This document shows, piece after piece, positions 10,691-24,051 of a stretch of DNA of 64,000 bases; the stretch's first letter is position 1, and the number at the start of each line of letters is the position of its first letter. The stretch comes from Nageia nagi. Its lineage: Eukaryota; Pinophyta. The notes below the pieces were generated by a model, which did no database searches, had not been told where the DNA came from, and saw nothing but the letters and a program-made list of their open reading frames with translations. The DNA lies in contig JBITNC010000002.1 of NCBI GenBank assembly GCA_050084985.1, positions 13,702,001 to 13,766,000 of the forward strand, read 5' to 3'. Both the position numbers and the translations under genes were made by a program.

Positions 10691-13265
10691 ATTTTGATAG
10701 GCCTAGACCAATTTTGGTGCTACAACATATGATAACCTATGTACATTTATTTTGATAGAGATTGATTGTATAGACATTTAGTGACATTGTACATTTACTT
10801 TGAGACATGTATATGTATGTATATTTTGATAGATATATGCCTATGAACATGTACTTAGACTTTATCTATGGATGAACTTATCTAACATGTGGCTATGATA
10901 GATGAGACCTATTGTTGACCATATTGTGTATGATTACTCATTATGAATGTGATGAATGCATTTACTTATATATTTTATAGATGAATGAGACAATATTTAT
11001 ATGTAACAAGACTAAAATGAACCCTAAAAATGAAGACATAAATGAACATAATAAGTAGGATTGAAAATGAATGTAAAATGAACCTAAAAAGTAAGATTTT
11101 AAATGGGCTTGTATGCTTAACCACATCACATGGGAATGAAATTATATACCTAAATGCACAAGGATAAACAAAAGAATAGACACTAAAAGCAATCATTAAA
11201 TAATGCCCATTGATAAATAACAAACATATAGAGTAGCGAAGACTAAAAAACCATGTGACAAAACTAAGGAAAGAATGAAAATATATGAAATGAATAAAAA
11301 TAACATAAAAACAAACCCAAAAGCATGAAAAAATAAGCTAAAATGCTATCAAAATGGTGGCATAAAGGTGAGAGAAATGATGCAGATAGTAGGCAAAAAA
11401 ACCCCTATAACATGCTTAATTGACACTGTTTACAATAAACACAATGATAAACATAGTCATGATATTGTCAAAATGCAACCCAATTGAGCAAAAAATGAAA
11501 CATAACAAAAATAACACTTTGGAAAAGTGATTTTTTTGAAATTCAAATGACCATAATAAGCAACCATGATAATGATTTGATAAATGACCTTGATGATATG
11601 ATAAATGGTTGTATGATCTAAATGTAGGATCAAATGGTTTGAAAAATAGAGGTCGTTGGACCTATTTTTGAAGTCAAAACAAAAGGTGACTTGGAATAAA
11701 TGACAACCTTTTAGTGACTACTAAAAGTACACCATTACAAGTTGTATCAGAAATGATGCATGAAAAGGGATCAAATGATAATACTGGGCTAAAATATTTG
11801 ACATGACAACCATGTTTACATCAATGAGGGACCAAAAAAAGATAGATATAAAAACTAACCTCATTTGACACTTCAAAATGAGAAATAAAATAGCTAATTT
11901 TTATAGGGGTTGAATTTTAGGACCTTTGTCCCTAAAGCAAAATAGTTAATGAAATGATATGACATGACATGATAAGACCTAATGAGGTGAAATAGGATCA
12001 CATTGCAACCCAAGATGAGAATGTGACCTAGGTCTTTATGCTAGGGTGCCAAGGTGCATAAGCATGAATGACCAACTTTGAACTCAATGAAACTAGGTAA
12101 GACATGATAAAAAATAATGAAACTAACTTTTTAGTGATAGTAAAATAAGGATAGAATAAGGGAAACTAGCCATTCAACAAATTGTCAACATTAGAATGTT
12201 TTAGAAAAGGCCAACAAAACCAAATTTTGATAAAATAACAAATGGTAAAACATGAAAAAAATACACAAAATGTAGCAAAAGCACACATAAACATGTACAA
12301 GACTTAAAAATCATCATAAAAGGAAAAAATGAAGATAAAAAATAAGAACAAAGGTATACATCACCAAATCAACACAAGTCCATAAAGGTTAAGGGTCACA
12401 ACAAGCTCGTAGGATGTTTCCCTCAAAAACCATGATAGTTTATAACCTATGATCAGTTCCAAGGCAGTGATGTGTCAAAGAATATGATATGGTGATTGAG
12501 ACCCAAGTGGTTATTTCCTCACTAGGAATTCATAGATCATGTATGGTGATAAAGGACCTAGATAGACATGCAAAAATGCTAGAGATGGGATCTTTGCATG
12601 AGTAGAATACAAAGGACCAAACATAACAAACAAATAAGAAAAGACAAAGCCAAATGTCAAAGTGAATGATAAAAGGTCATCAAATCAAATAAGTTGGTCC
12701 AACAGAGTTGGTGTGGGGCTAACTTCCATGCATGTCCAAGATTGTACTTGCTTCATCATGAAATGAAGATAATGTCTAATAGCCCTAACTTAGATGAGGA
12801 CAAAAATGGGGAGTAATATGATCAATACAAAATGATACAAATAGATAGGAATGATACGGTGATACAAGGACTAACTAGTGGTAGGGATATGAGTGATTGG
12901 TGGCCTTCATGCACCCAAAAAGGTTGGATGATACTAAAAAGTTGAGAACCATTTGAGTATCAAATCCCAAGGATAGGATTAAAAAGAAAAATAAGGTGAT
13001 GAAATAAAAGAAATGGTATACACACCTAAGTTCGAGGGGATGATCGCATGTAAGTCAACCATCAATACCTATTGGAGATTAATGAGTAATTAGAACTTAT
13101 AGCATGTTGTGATAAATAATGTTCAGATGATAAGATGAGATGCAAACATAAATAAACTAAGTTGGCAAACACATGATAAGATACCACAATAGACAAAAAT
13201 AGTAGGCATAAGGAAAACTAAATGTAAAATGGACAAAGATGGAGGTTATTAATAGGCTCCATCTC
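10691..13265. other. Non-coding spacer of the outer element
   Basis: About 2.6 kb between the PMD ORF and the integrase end, rich in short AATGA/ATGATAA words. No frame, hairpin or sharp tandem repeat could be supported. Tat elements commonly carry long untranslated stretches here. Confidence 0.55.
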
Positions 13266-13269
13266 CTCA

Positions 13270-14330
13270 TGACCCTCTAGATCTACAAAATGATAAGCAT
13301 CTGTACCAAATTTTTGCTGCAAACTTATCTTTGAGTGGCCTCTCAAGATGTGACTACTTTTGGTTTTATTTAAGAACTAAGTCACCAATTTCAAACTCAT
13401 TGGGTTCAACCTTCTTATTGTACAAATGTTTCAACCACTCTTGATAGACCTTATAATGTTAAATGACATTAACTCATCACTCATCAAGAAGGGTTAGCTG
13501 GTCTAACCAGGATTATCTAGCTTCCTGATAAAGAATGAGACCCTACAATTGAACTTTGAGGAATGAAATCTCTAACTCAAGGGGAATGATTGCTTCAGCA
13601 CCATAGAATAAGGAGAAAGGGTTAGCCCCTATAGGCATCCTAATTCTAGTGCAATAGGCCTATAAGGCATAAGGAAGACACTCATGCCAATTCATGTGAT
13701 TATTATTAACCATCTTTTTTAGGATTATGATAATGGTTTTATTGGATGCTTTTGCCTGGCCATTACCTTGGGGGTAATACAACATGGAGAAAGAATGCTA
13801 AATGTTATACCCATTGCATAATGCCTTGACATGTTGATTCTTAAAAGGAGGGCCATTATATGATATGATCTTATGAGATCTTCCAAAGAGACAAATGATA
13901 TGAGTGTCTATAAAGTTGGCAATCTTGGAACTAGTAGTAGACATTAGGGCCTCTACCTTGACCCACTTAGTAAAGTACTCAAGCATGGTGATCATAAAAT
14001 TATGTCCACTTGAATATGGTGGTACAATCTATCCTATAAGATCAAAGCCCCACTAAGAAAATGGCCATAGAGATTGAATAGGATTAAGTGCTTGGGTAGG
14101 AAGATGCTATAAGTGAGAATGTTGCTAACACTTAACACATTTTCTAACATATTCTTAACAATATTTCTCCATGGTAGTCCAATATTATTCCATTCTAAGA
14201 ATACATTTGGCAATGTCCATTCCATTAAAGTTCCCACCACAAATGCCATCATGATAAGTTTGTATTGCTATTTGTTGATCACAAATCTCTAGGCATTGAA
14301 GGAGTACACCATAATATGATCACTTATAGA
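13270..14330 (-). pseudogene. Outer element integrase, broken
   Basis: Read on the minus strand, the zinc-binding part ends in YVRKCVKC at about 14130-14160. The core follows: FDLIG near 14040, then TMLEYFTKWVKVEAL at 13995-13950 and ISYNGPPFKNQHVKALC at 13880-13820, carrying the second catalytic block. After a stop come QGNGQAKASNKTI near 13760-13740, where the usual Glu of the catalytic triad reads Lys (codon AAG), and a segment ending near 13560 with GAEAIIPLELEI. It lies downstream of the archaeal-type RNase H, the standard Tat position. Several stops and the lost Glu make it inactive. Confidence 0.8.
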
Positions 14331-14559
14331 CCACATCCCCTAGTATGGCATACTTGGAGGCTTTATTCTTGAATTTCCATTTCTTATTATTTGATAAATC
14401 AGGTGGTGGTACATTCCACTTAAGATAGTAATGTAACTATGTATACCATATATCACAATGGTCAATAGTAATCTCACTGATAGAAGTTGAAGGCAAGCCC
14501 TGTGATAGAGATGACTTAAGTATAGAATTCTTCAATGTAATAATATCCAAATGTTGAAT

Positions 14560-14975
14560 ATGTCTATGAGGATTAGGAGTAATAAGGGATCCTAGAGAAG
14601 CCATGGTGTCAGCAAACTAATTAGATGATCGGGGAGTAGCCTCAATCTTATAAGCCTTAAATAATGTCAGCAAACTCAAGGCCATATCTCTATAAGTATA
14701 AAAGAGCTCATTATGACATTGATAGATACCAAATACTTGATTTACTATTAACTAAGAATCTCCATAGATATGCAACTACTCAAAATTTAACTCTAGAGAG
14801 GCCCTACATCCCAAAAAAAGCACCTCATAATCAACATTATTATTTGTACATGGGAAATCTAGCTTGAAAAAATATGAAATGGGGACACTTTGAGGTGTGA
14901 AGAAAATAATTTTGGCCCCACTACCTTTTTTGCATCTAGACCCATCAAAGTACATATTTATATCATAGTCCTCCT
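14560..14975 (-). pseudogene. Outer element archaeal-type RNase H (aRH), broken
   Basis: Minus-strand reading gives MYFDGSRCKKGSGAKIIF (about 14955-14900), the first-Asp block of archaeal/plant-type RNase HI. Then come CTNNNVDYEVLFLG (Glu block, about 14850-14810), IYGDSQLIVNQV (Asp block, about 14770-14735) and FADTMASLG (last Asp, about 14625-14600). All four acidic positions are visible. The domain sits between the first RNase H and integrase, the canonical dual-RNase-H layout of Tat elements, in contrast with elements B and C. Confidence 0.75.
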
Positions 14976-15655
14976 AAGTATCAACTATCTCTTTAATCTC
15001 ATCTACTTTTAAAATATCCTTATCAGGGAGGGTGATCTTAAGAGGAGTAGTTGATTGAATGGGTGCTTCAACTAACTAATCTACTATGAATTGTTCATTT
15101 TTGGTTGATGAAAATAATGTCAAATTCAAAAAAAATCAAGGTCTATTTAGTATTTCACATATTATGGTATGCTTTGCTCATCATATGCTTCAATGGATTA
15201 CCTTTAAAAATGACATAAGTAGTATGGTTCAACATGTAATGTCTTAACTTTTTGGTTGTGAAGATAAGGGAAAGATAAAGTCACTCAATATATAAATAGC
15301 AAAGCTCATAATCAACCAAGCTATGATTGAGGTAATAAATAGCTTGCTCCTTAGCCTGATCATTTTTCTATGCAAGCATGACTCCCAAAGCAAAGTTCAT
15401 GGTTGAAAGATACAAGTGAAAGGGGATATCATTCTTAGGTGGAAAGAGCATAGGAAGGTTGAGAAAATACTATTGGATTTCATCAAAGGCCTTTTGATAA
15501 TCTTCATTTCAAATATCACACTCTTCTTAAGGAGTGCATTAAATGGGTGACACTTATAAAAAATTTGAGTTATAAATTATGTAATAGCTTGAATTTTGCC
15601 TTGGGGACTCCTTAAAGTTTTAATATCATGAGGTGGAGGCATACTAGTAATGGTA
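14976..15655 (-). pseudogene. Outer element RT connection and gypsy-type RNase H, broken
   Basis: Directly left of insertion B, the minus strand reads ITSMPPPHDIKTLRSPQGKI, the RT tail (thumb/connection), continuing the RT that ends at 29306 on the other side of B. The following 500 bases give recognisable but frame-shifted pieces of the Ty3-type RNase H, then a linker into the archaeal-type RNase H. Degraded; exact borders are approximate. Confidence 0.65.
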
Positions 15656-15660
15656 GTGAT

Positions 15661-17523
15661 TGTATTCTTTTAGAATTACACTCTAAATTGGGGTAATTCT
15701 ATTATTATTTATTCTCTATTCTTTAATTTTTAGTACTTGAGAGTTATATATATAAGAGTGCCTTGGAGGGATATTATTCTCTGAGAGTCTCCAGGAGTTG
15801 TAAATTTTTGTATTCTTTTATTGTTAACCCCTCCTTTTCTCATTTATTTCCCTTAAAGTGTTGAGAGTTATGTATATAAGAGTACTTGGGAGTCATATTC
15901 TTTTCTTAGTGCCTGGAAATTATGTGAATAAGAATACCCAAGACTTATGTTAATAGGAGTTATGTTATTCTTTATTCTTTTATTCTTTAGTGCTTGAGAG
16001 TTAAGAGAACCCAAGAATTATATCATCTTCTTTAGGGTACCTAGGAGAATTGTAAAGGATACCCAAGAGTCATGTATATAAGACTATCTAGGAATTATAT
16101 TTATTTCATTAGAGTCTTCAAAAATTATTGACACAAATGTCCAAGACTTGCATGAATTTAGAGCTAGATTTTTGAAGAACATCAACAAAGCTTGCCAATT
16201 TTGAGAGATGATGTCATATTTTTTTATCAAAATCAATGGGTCTCAAAAGAGCTAGAATATCAATAAAGCCCATTTATTTTGAGAGATGATGTCAAAATTT
16301 TTGATCGAAATCAATGGGTCCTAGAGCAAGTAATGGTAGGTGTAGATTTTTGAAGAACATCAATAGAGCCCATTGATTCTAAGAGATGACATCATGAATT
16401 TTGGCTAAAATTAGTAGGTCTTGAAAAAATCATATCATCAATAGATCTTGGATGAAGAACATAGAACTTGCTAAGAAAAGCTAAGAGTAATGCATAAGAA
16501 GGAACTCTTGAGTCCACTTCATCTTGAGTGTTTGACCCCCAGGGCCCTATTAATGTGTTGACATCAACTCATTTCCACATAATAGTGGTAGTTTCTTCTT
16601 GAAACAAGTTAACATAATATCTATCAACCACCATTACTCTAATTATTGACATATATAGTAGAGATCACAAAGATTGCAGAGAAGTAGATAGCAGCTGATA
16701 GAGCATAGTACCAAATTGTATCTATCAATATGTAATGAAATAATTACTCAAATAGCTATAGTGCTATCATTAATTAGCTATAGGGCCAAAGGAGTAGTCA
16801 ACAACATGTTAGAAGGATTGTGGCTCTATGGACATGGCTATTTGAAAATTGCAAATTCCCATATAGTCATGTTGATTAGTACTTATTCACTGTGTAATCT
16901 AACATAGTTGTAGCATTTATGTAAATAGTACTATTTTAGTTATTTCATTCAATGCTAAAAATTATGTATACTAATGAAACCTAACCACCCAATAAGGGAG
17001 AGTGTTGTATAAATAGCTAGCTTTTAGAGATCAAAGGGGTCAAACATTTTAGCAAATTTGGCCAAATCTATAAGAGCTATTCACATATGATGATACAAAT
17101 AGACAATGCTTTGTTCTCTTGCAACAAAGTGACTATTCATTATTTTTGTGAATGTTATGTGTGAAATATTTTCTTCAAATTATGGTTGTGTATTATGATT
17201 GCAAGACCCTAGGTGCAAGATAGTTTGCTATTCTTAATCTTGGCTATGGATTACTACTTATGCTGCAATGGTCAAGTTGTAAATTTTTTGTTTTAGCTCT
17301 TTTTATTTATTTATCTTTTTCCTATAACTCTATCTTTTTATTTCTTTTCTATTACTTTTAACCTCGAATATAGATAAGAATTGGCCTATAAATTAGAGAT
17401 TGAGTAGGAAACCAACACTAGCACATCCCCACCACCTTTTGCTCTTTCAAGGAACCTACCAATACAAGCAATGGAGAACACAACTAGACCAAACCCTTTA
17501 AGGTTATGCTATACCAATCAATA
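15661..17523 (+). repeat. 5' LTR of element B
   Basis: 1863 bp, alignable end to end with 27487-29300. It contains several spaced TATA-like words (tatataagag at about 15750, 15873 and 16072). A repeated block begins with caayaaagc/caatagagc at 16183, 16261, 16361 and 16439; three of the blocks contain TGAYGTCA-like palindromes (16209, 16287, 16387). The small plus-strand frame at 16716-16907 is repeated in the other LTR at 28500-28682 and is not taken as a gene. Confidence 0.85.
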
Positions 17524-17704
17524 GTAGCCAGTTCCATTTTTGGCATGCTTGATGGGACTTGAGCTAAATTCCATATTTAGTGGGTGTAGTTAGTAGTGAT
17601 AGCCTTGTCTAGTGGGATATCAATTAAATCCTTCAATATTATAATGTTTTTTTAAACTTATTGGTGACTCTACTATCAACCAATCAATATTTTGAACCCT
17701 AACA

Positions 17705-19560
17705 CCTCTAGAATGTAGACTAACTAGAAGTAGTGCTAGAAATTCCCTTAGACAACCTAGATTTCAATATCTATCAATTCCTCATAGAAGTACTAGATGA
17801 AATATTTCTCAATTTATGTCTCCTTTGGTCCCTTTAAGGGTAACCTCACTATTAGTTTTATTTGACTCATTGCCAAAAGATCCTTTATCTCTTACACATT
17901 CTCCAAGTATGGCTCAACCAGTAGATTTTCCTACTTGGAATAATAGTCATCCTTTGGTTGTAGCTGCTAATTCACCTCCTTTACCTCAAGTAGCTTTCAA
18001 ATTTTTTCCTAAGTATGATGGATATAAAAATATACCATATGAACATTATCAAGATGTATCTTTGTTGGTTTCAAGCTTCAATATTACTAATGAAACCATG
18101 ATGACTAGGTTACTATCATACTCTTTTGAAGGTAAAGCATCTGAATGGTTCAAAACTCTTACCCCTCAGTATATAATTTCATTAGGAGAGTTATGTTAAT
18201 ATTTCATTAAAATATTTATTACAAATGGTGATGATATCATATTCCTTAGCCTCATAGCATGTATCAAAAGACATCCTCATGAATCCATTGACGATTTCAA
18301 TATCAAATTTGAAAGAACATATAAGTCCATACCAATAAGGATTATACCAATAAGTGCACAATATATGGTGTATTATAGGAAAAATTTTATTCTTGACCTC
18401 AATATGCTTATTATTATGTTAGGAGATACATTCCTAGATGTTTACTAGATAATAAAAATTGCAGAACATACCCTGGTGTCCTTTGCTAAAATGTAGCCCA
18501 AAATGATCATGCCTATATTTCCAAATTTACCTCTTCAATAGGCTCCACAAATACATCACCCTAGAGTTTTGGCCTTACCACCTCCTCCAAAACCTATTAT
18601 TCAAAATTAGCTACCAACATTAACTACTTTTGCATCCATAAGTACTAGTACTGAACCTAAATCTCAAGAAGAAAGAATAAGGCAGTTGGAGGTAACTATA
18701 AAAAATTTAACTAATAAGCTCACTCTACAAGAAAGGTAGAATCATATTTTTAATTATAGAATATATAATAATTAGTATCAATCAAGATTCTAACCTAAGG
18801 TCAACTAGCTAGAATAGATAAATTCTCCTAAAATAATTAAAAATATTGTTATAACTAGTTTTGTAGATAGTGCTACTTCAGGTATTGTAGAATGGTGTCC
18901 ACCATGTTTAGCTCCTCATTTTCCAAATTCATGTGTGATGTGTCAACATTAGTATTTGAGTTTACATTATAACTAGATGATAGAACTTTCTTGAGATCCT
19001 ACTACTAATCTCACAATGGTGAACTTTTGGCTTTTGGGATATGCTAGAGAATAAGCAAATTATGTTCAAGTTGGAGCAACTTCTTCAATAATTCCATAAC
19101 AACCTTAAGCCACTTAGCAATATCAAGCCTCCACTCAAGCATAAACTAAACCTAATAAAGCTAAGGCTCCCTTATCTCAACCTCAGAACCAATATCATCA
19201 AGTTCCATTTAATCTAGGTACTGTTCCATCAAATTTAGGTACTAATGCCCTAGGTGAAACAAACCTTGCTGTAACTAGAAAAGATGTCTTGGAGAAAGAA
19301 ATACCTAATACATTAATATATCCTTTTATCACTAATTATCATAAAGAAAATGCTACTCAGCATTTTAAAACATATTAACAAGCAAAACCAAGTAATTCCA
19401 TCCCATATGCTCCATACAATATTATGGAAGAATTAAATAAAACTCCTTCTAGGATGACTATGTTTGATAAATTAAAGATACCAGGTCAATTAGATCTTTT
19501 GCAAGAAGCTTTGAAGTTAAGATATAGTACAAAGAGGGTAAATTAAGAGAATACTATCTA
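17705..19560 (+). pseudogene. Element B gag, broken
   Basis: Best frame 17816-18199, with MAQPVDFPTWNNSHPL and then the capsid-like retrotransposon gag block: LSYSFEGKASEWFKTLTPQ, and later IACIKRHPHESIDDFNIKFE near 18255-18310. The last segment is the usual conserved end of the gag core. A helical stretch EERIRQLEVTIKNLTNKL follows near 18670. Instead of a CCHC knuckle there is a four-Cys cluster at about 18896-18945 (CPPC, eight residues, CVMC). The start is uncertain: homology with element C extends upstream of the ATG at 17816, to about 17705. Several stops; inactive. Confidence 0.8.
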
Positions 19561-20130
19561 TGCCATGTTTAAAGTTGTCCCTCCAACTCGAATAGGTATA
19601 ACAAGACCCCTACCTTTCTATCTATCTTTGATACTAGAAGGGTAGTGAACAATTGTATGATTGATACCTAAGCTACAATAACTATTATTCCTAAAGCTGT
19701 TGCAGATGAAATGAAGCTGTACATTACAAGATGTATTGATGGTGTCATATAATTAGATTCTTGCTTAGTAGATGTAGTTGGTAGTGTTAAAAGAGTTCAA
19801 ATAACCTTTAATGCCTTCCCTGATATTCATGTTGTCTAAGATATTATTACATTTGATCTTCCACCTTTATTTAGAATGTCTTTCTAGAGAATTTACTACT
19901 AAATTAGGAGGATACATAGCCTTAGACTATAGTCATCTTTTGCTTCTTTTCCAAAATAAATAGGTAAAGGTTCTAAATAAAGGCAACAAAATTGTTCATA
20001 TTAAAAGGATCAATGAACAAAATTGTATGAATAATCCACAACTAGTGGAAGTATTTGAAAGTGACACACTAAGGGAATCACTACTAATAACTAAAGTTCT
20101 TTTAGCAAATGATTTGAATTATCATATCAT
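19560..20130 (+). pseudogene. Element B aspartic protease region, broken
   Basis: MIDT followed by a stop and ATITIIPKAV at about 19657-19705 aligns with the retroviral-type protease active site (Asp-Thr-Gly-Ala); the Gly codon is the TAA. Downstream, GSVKRVQITFNAFPDIHVV matches the flap and second half as preserved in element C at 34930-35230. It leads directly into the RNase H without a gap. Confidence 0.65.
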
Positions 20131-20198
20131 AGATGCTAGCATGGGAAATTATTATCTATATGAAAAAGTTTAGCCAATCTCAATCATTGCTGATAAAG

Positions 20199-20620
20199 AA
20201 CATGAGGTATGGACAATGTATTTTGATGGTTCTCCATATAGACATGGATGTGGAGCTAGAGTGGTCTTCTAATCTTCTAAGGGAACTACTAAAATATTCT
20301 CCTTTTGATTCATATGAACTCATACAAATAATGCTATTGAGTATGAAGCCCTTTATTTAGGGTTATCTAAAGCAATTAGTATAAGTATTAGATGCCTAAT
20401 TGTCCATGGTGATTTTGAATTGGTCATCAATCAAGTTAAAAAATAGATTAGTGCAAAACATTATTATTTGAAGAACTACAATAATAGAGTGTAGAATTTA
20501 TTGGATTCATTTCTAGCTATCAATTTTATATCTATTCGTAAAAGGCACAACTAAGTAGCTGATGCACTTGCTAGAAGAGGGGCATGTTATAATCTTGCTC
20601 ATTATTAAGGAGGAGCTCTT
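20199..20620 (+). pseudogene. Element B archaeal-type RNase H, located upstream of RT
   Basis: WTMYFDGSPYRHGCGA at 20211-20255 gives the first Asp (20225-20227). IEYEALYLGLSKAI at 20336-20380 gives Glu (20345-20347), VHGDFELVINQVKK gives Asp (20411-20413) and VADALARRGA gives the last Asp (20561-20563). The four acidic positions of RNase HI are therefore all present, with only a few stops between them. The block resembles the aRH of the outer element at 14560-14975, but it lies between protease and RT. The gag-PR-aRH-RT order is the same in element C, so it belongs to the family and is not a local rearrangement. Confidence 0.8.
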
Positions 20621-21059
20621 GGAGTCAAAATTTAGTGTAGGCCTTTAGTTTTTGATGTTACAAACTTTTGGCAAGTATTCAACTCTAATGAACATATTAT
20701 CAACTTCCTCATGGATGAAGTAATGTCTAACATTTTTTGTACTTAGGAAATGCCTGATTGATTTCAAGAATTAGATGTTATTCAACTCAAAAATAATGTT
20801 ATACCAAAAGGATTGCTCTCTTTTGAAAGACTGTTTGATTCAGAAGATGTCCTAAAGGTTAATTCTTTGATCATCTTGAAGAAGAATTATGTTGAGTTAG
20901 AAGTAGAACTTAGGAAGTATATAAAAGTTGGTTCATAGTGTTCTGATACAAAAAAGGCTATTATGTCTCAAATTTATCATGATTTTTCCTAATATATTGC
21001 CTAGACTTATGATGATCTTAAGACATATGACAAAGATATCATCCAACATATAATTGAGC

Positions 21060-21850
21060 TTGAACCAGAGGTCAAATTATATAGGCAAAAATAAAACTAG
21101 TCAATCTAAAGATAGAAGAAGCTATGAAATAGGAGTTAATCAAGCTCCTTGATTCAAAAATCATTTATCCTATCAAGCATTCTTCTTGGGTTACAAATGT
21201 AGTTCTTGCTAGAAAGAAAAGTGGTGAAATAATACTTTGTTTTGATTTTAGAAATTTGAATAAAGTTTCCCTTAAAGATAATTATCCTCTCCCTCATATG
21301 TGGCAAATCTTGCATACAGTAGCTAGAGCTTACTATTTTTCAATGACTAATGGTTACTTAGGATTTAACCAAATTTGGGTGAAGGATGAAGATCAATTCA
21401 AAACAATGTTTATAACTAAATGGAGGACATTTGCTTTTCAAAGGATGCCATTTGGTCTTTTTAATGCAAAAGCTACTTTTCAAAGAGCCATGGATCATGC
21501 ATTTGGTGAGCTAATAAACAAGATTATATAGATCTATCTAGACGATATCACTATCTTCTCTAGAAGTAAAAGTGATCACCTAAAACATCTAAGATTAGTC
21601 TCAAAAAGATGCATGAAATTTGGTATTTCAGTAAATCCAAAAAAATCAATTTTTATGGTCAACCAAAGAAATTTACTTGGCCACATTATCTCAAAAGAGG
21701 GAATAGCAATTAATCCTAACAGAGTAAAAGCTATAGAAGTATTGCCACTCCTCTCTAACAAGAAGGCATTATAGTTATTCCTTGGTTAGATCAATTTTGT
21801 TAGAAAATTTATCAATAATTTTTTAGAGATTCTATCTCCAATCACTTTAA
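21060..21850 (+). pseudogene. Element B reverse transcriptase, broken
   Basis: The longest open part is 21256-21531: NKVSLKDNYPLPHMWQIL, then MTNGYLGFNQIWVKDEDQFK and FAFQRMPFGLFNAKATFQRA, the palm and fingers of Ty3/gypsy RT. The catalytic YLDD motif is intact at 21535-21546. The thumb follows with NLLGHIISKEGIAINPNRVK near 21670-21730. The preceding linker (20620-21060) is conserved between B and C but matches no domain I know. Confidence 0.85.
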
Positions 21851-22200
21851 TGCTAAAGAAATAAAAAAGGTTATAACAAAAGCTTCTATGCTTAAAAATC
21901 TTGATATGTCAAAATATTTCATCATGTATGCACATGAAATAGATAGGAGCATTGTTGCAATTCTAGCACAAAAGAATGATAATAATGAAGAACATCCAAT
22001 TACTTTTCATAATAAAATACCATATCAACACTAATAAAGGTACTCATTTATTGAAAAGCAGGTGTTTTCTATAATGAAAAAGGCTTAAAAAATTCAACCA
22101 TTATGTCTCCCATAATAGAATCCTTGTATATACTATTCATTCAGATGTAAAAAATTATATTATACAAGGAGATCTAGGTGAAGAAAAGGCTAGTTAAATC
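21850..22200 (+). pseudogene. Element B second (gypsy-type) RNase H, remnant
   Basis: IMYAHEIDRSIVAILAQKND near 21925-21985 and PITFHNKIPYQH near 21999-22034 match the start of the Ty3-type RNase H normally fused to RT. The rest is shifted and short. Its presence in addition to the upstream aRH makes this a dual-RNase-H element. Confidence 0.6.
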
Positions 22201-22389
22201 ACTAAAATAATGGAATATGACATAGAAATTAAGCCAACCAAGCTAATCAAAGGCATGGATCTCTATGAAAATATAGTTGAAACTTCACATATGATCACAA
22301 TTATAGAACATGAATAATAGCTCAATCCAAAAAGTGATTGGATTAAACAAATCATGATGTATTTTCAAACTTGTAGGTGTCTTGAAGCT

Positions 22390-23601
22390 CTAGACAAATT
22401 TCAAAGAAAGAGATTCAAGTTGTATGCCCTAAAATTTATCATGATAGATGACCATTTGTATATAAATGTTTTTGATCAAACCCTACTTAGATGTGTGAAT
22501 CAAGATGAATCCTATAGAATATTATATGAATTTCATTATGGATTCTCTGGTGGGCATTATAGTGGACCAACTATAGTAGCAAAGGTATTACAAGCTAGAT
22601 ATTATTGGCCCACTATATTTCAAGATTTATTCAAGATCACCTAGGAATGTAATAAGTGCAATAGATTTGTGGAAAAGAGAAGACAAGTTACAATACTTTT
22701 CAAATCTATGGTAGTTGAATAACCCTTTAAACAATGGGGTATGGACTTCATTGGTGTTATAAATCCAAATTCCTCAATAGGCCACAATTTTATTTTGATT
22801 GCAATGGATTACTTCACTAGATGGTTAGAGGCTTTGCCATGCAAAAATGTAGATCAAGAAGTAGTGATAGAAATGATTAAAAGGATAATCACCTACTTTA
22901 GAATCCCTTAGACTATTGTATTAGATAATTGCCTGACATTTACTGGAGGTAATTTATCAAGCTTTGTAGCTCAATATGGAGTGTACTGGCTATTCTCTTC
23001 AAACTATTACCCATAAAGTAATAGGTTAGTCGAATCAACTAACAAAAATATAACCTAGATCATTAAGAGAATAATTGAAGGGAATCTCAAACAATGGCAT
23101 ATACAATTGGAATTTGCATTATGGGTAGATAGGATTAGTATAAAATAAATGATTAAGACATCTCCATATGCATATGTATATGGTAAATGACCTATGCTAC
23201 CAATACACATGAAGTTACCAGCTTTAAAAATCCTATGAGGAATGGAAGACCATCACTTTGAGCCACTACAATCCAAAAATAGTGAACTCTTGAAATTGGA
23301 GAAAGATCAGAATAAGGCATATGAGTCATTCTAGCATCACCAACACATTATCAAGAAGTGGTTTGATAAGAAAAAGTCTTCCTAGGTGAAGTTTGAACCA
23401 GGTGATGTTGTCCTCAAATGGGATGAGGAAAGAGCAAAGATCAAAAGACACCAAAAATTTGATTATCTTTAGAGAAAACCTTACATCATCATAAAGGCTA
23501 TGCAAAATAATGCATTCAAATTGCAAGATATTATCAAGTCCCAAGAATTATCTATTCCCATCAATGAGATCTATTTTAAACATTACTGGGTGATGAGGTA
23601 A
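22390..23601 (+). pseudogene. Element B integrase, broken
   Basis: Zinc-binding part: FHYGFSGGHYSG near 22530 and CNKCNRF near 22651-22670. Catalytic core: QWGMDFIGVINPN (first Asp, near 22735), IVLDNCLTFTGG (second Asp, near 22917) and VESTNKN (Glu, near 23029). The C-terminal part ends KHYWVMR-TAA at 23599-23601 and includes VKFEPGDVVLKWDEER near 23390. About ten in-frame stops. Confidence 0.82.
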
Positions 23602-24051
23602 GCTTGTAGTGTCCATAAGGTAATGTATATTATAAATTAAAAAAAATTACACAATTTTCAAAAAATAGGTAGCGATTAATGCTCAACTTTAATTCAACTT
23701 TATCTAGATTTAATGTCAACATATTGCTCAGCTATCACTAAATAAAGTAGCATTTAAGTAGAGATTTCTTTAGATTTCACAAACCATTGCACAAGTATAA
23801 GTTAAGTCTAGTGTCCTTTGAATTTACTAATCCAACCTATGCTAGCTCAATCTGTACAATGCATGGGTCTCAAAATCCTCAAGAAGTAATTTCCATTAAT
23901 GGAAATCTTGCCAAGCATACAAGTTTCCAAAGCATTTAGAGCTTAAATATTTTAGAGCTGAGTTGTGAAAGAGAAAAGTTACGAGACCTTGCATTACTCA
24001 AATTACTATTTTTGAATAACAACTAAAGGTTCAAGGAAGGGTGTTGATATC

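Noticed and set aside
16716-16907. Small plus-strand frame repeated at 28500-28682
   Set aside because: Repeated because it lies in both LTRs of element B. Its length is expected by chance, and frame and start are not better conserved than the rest of the LTR.
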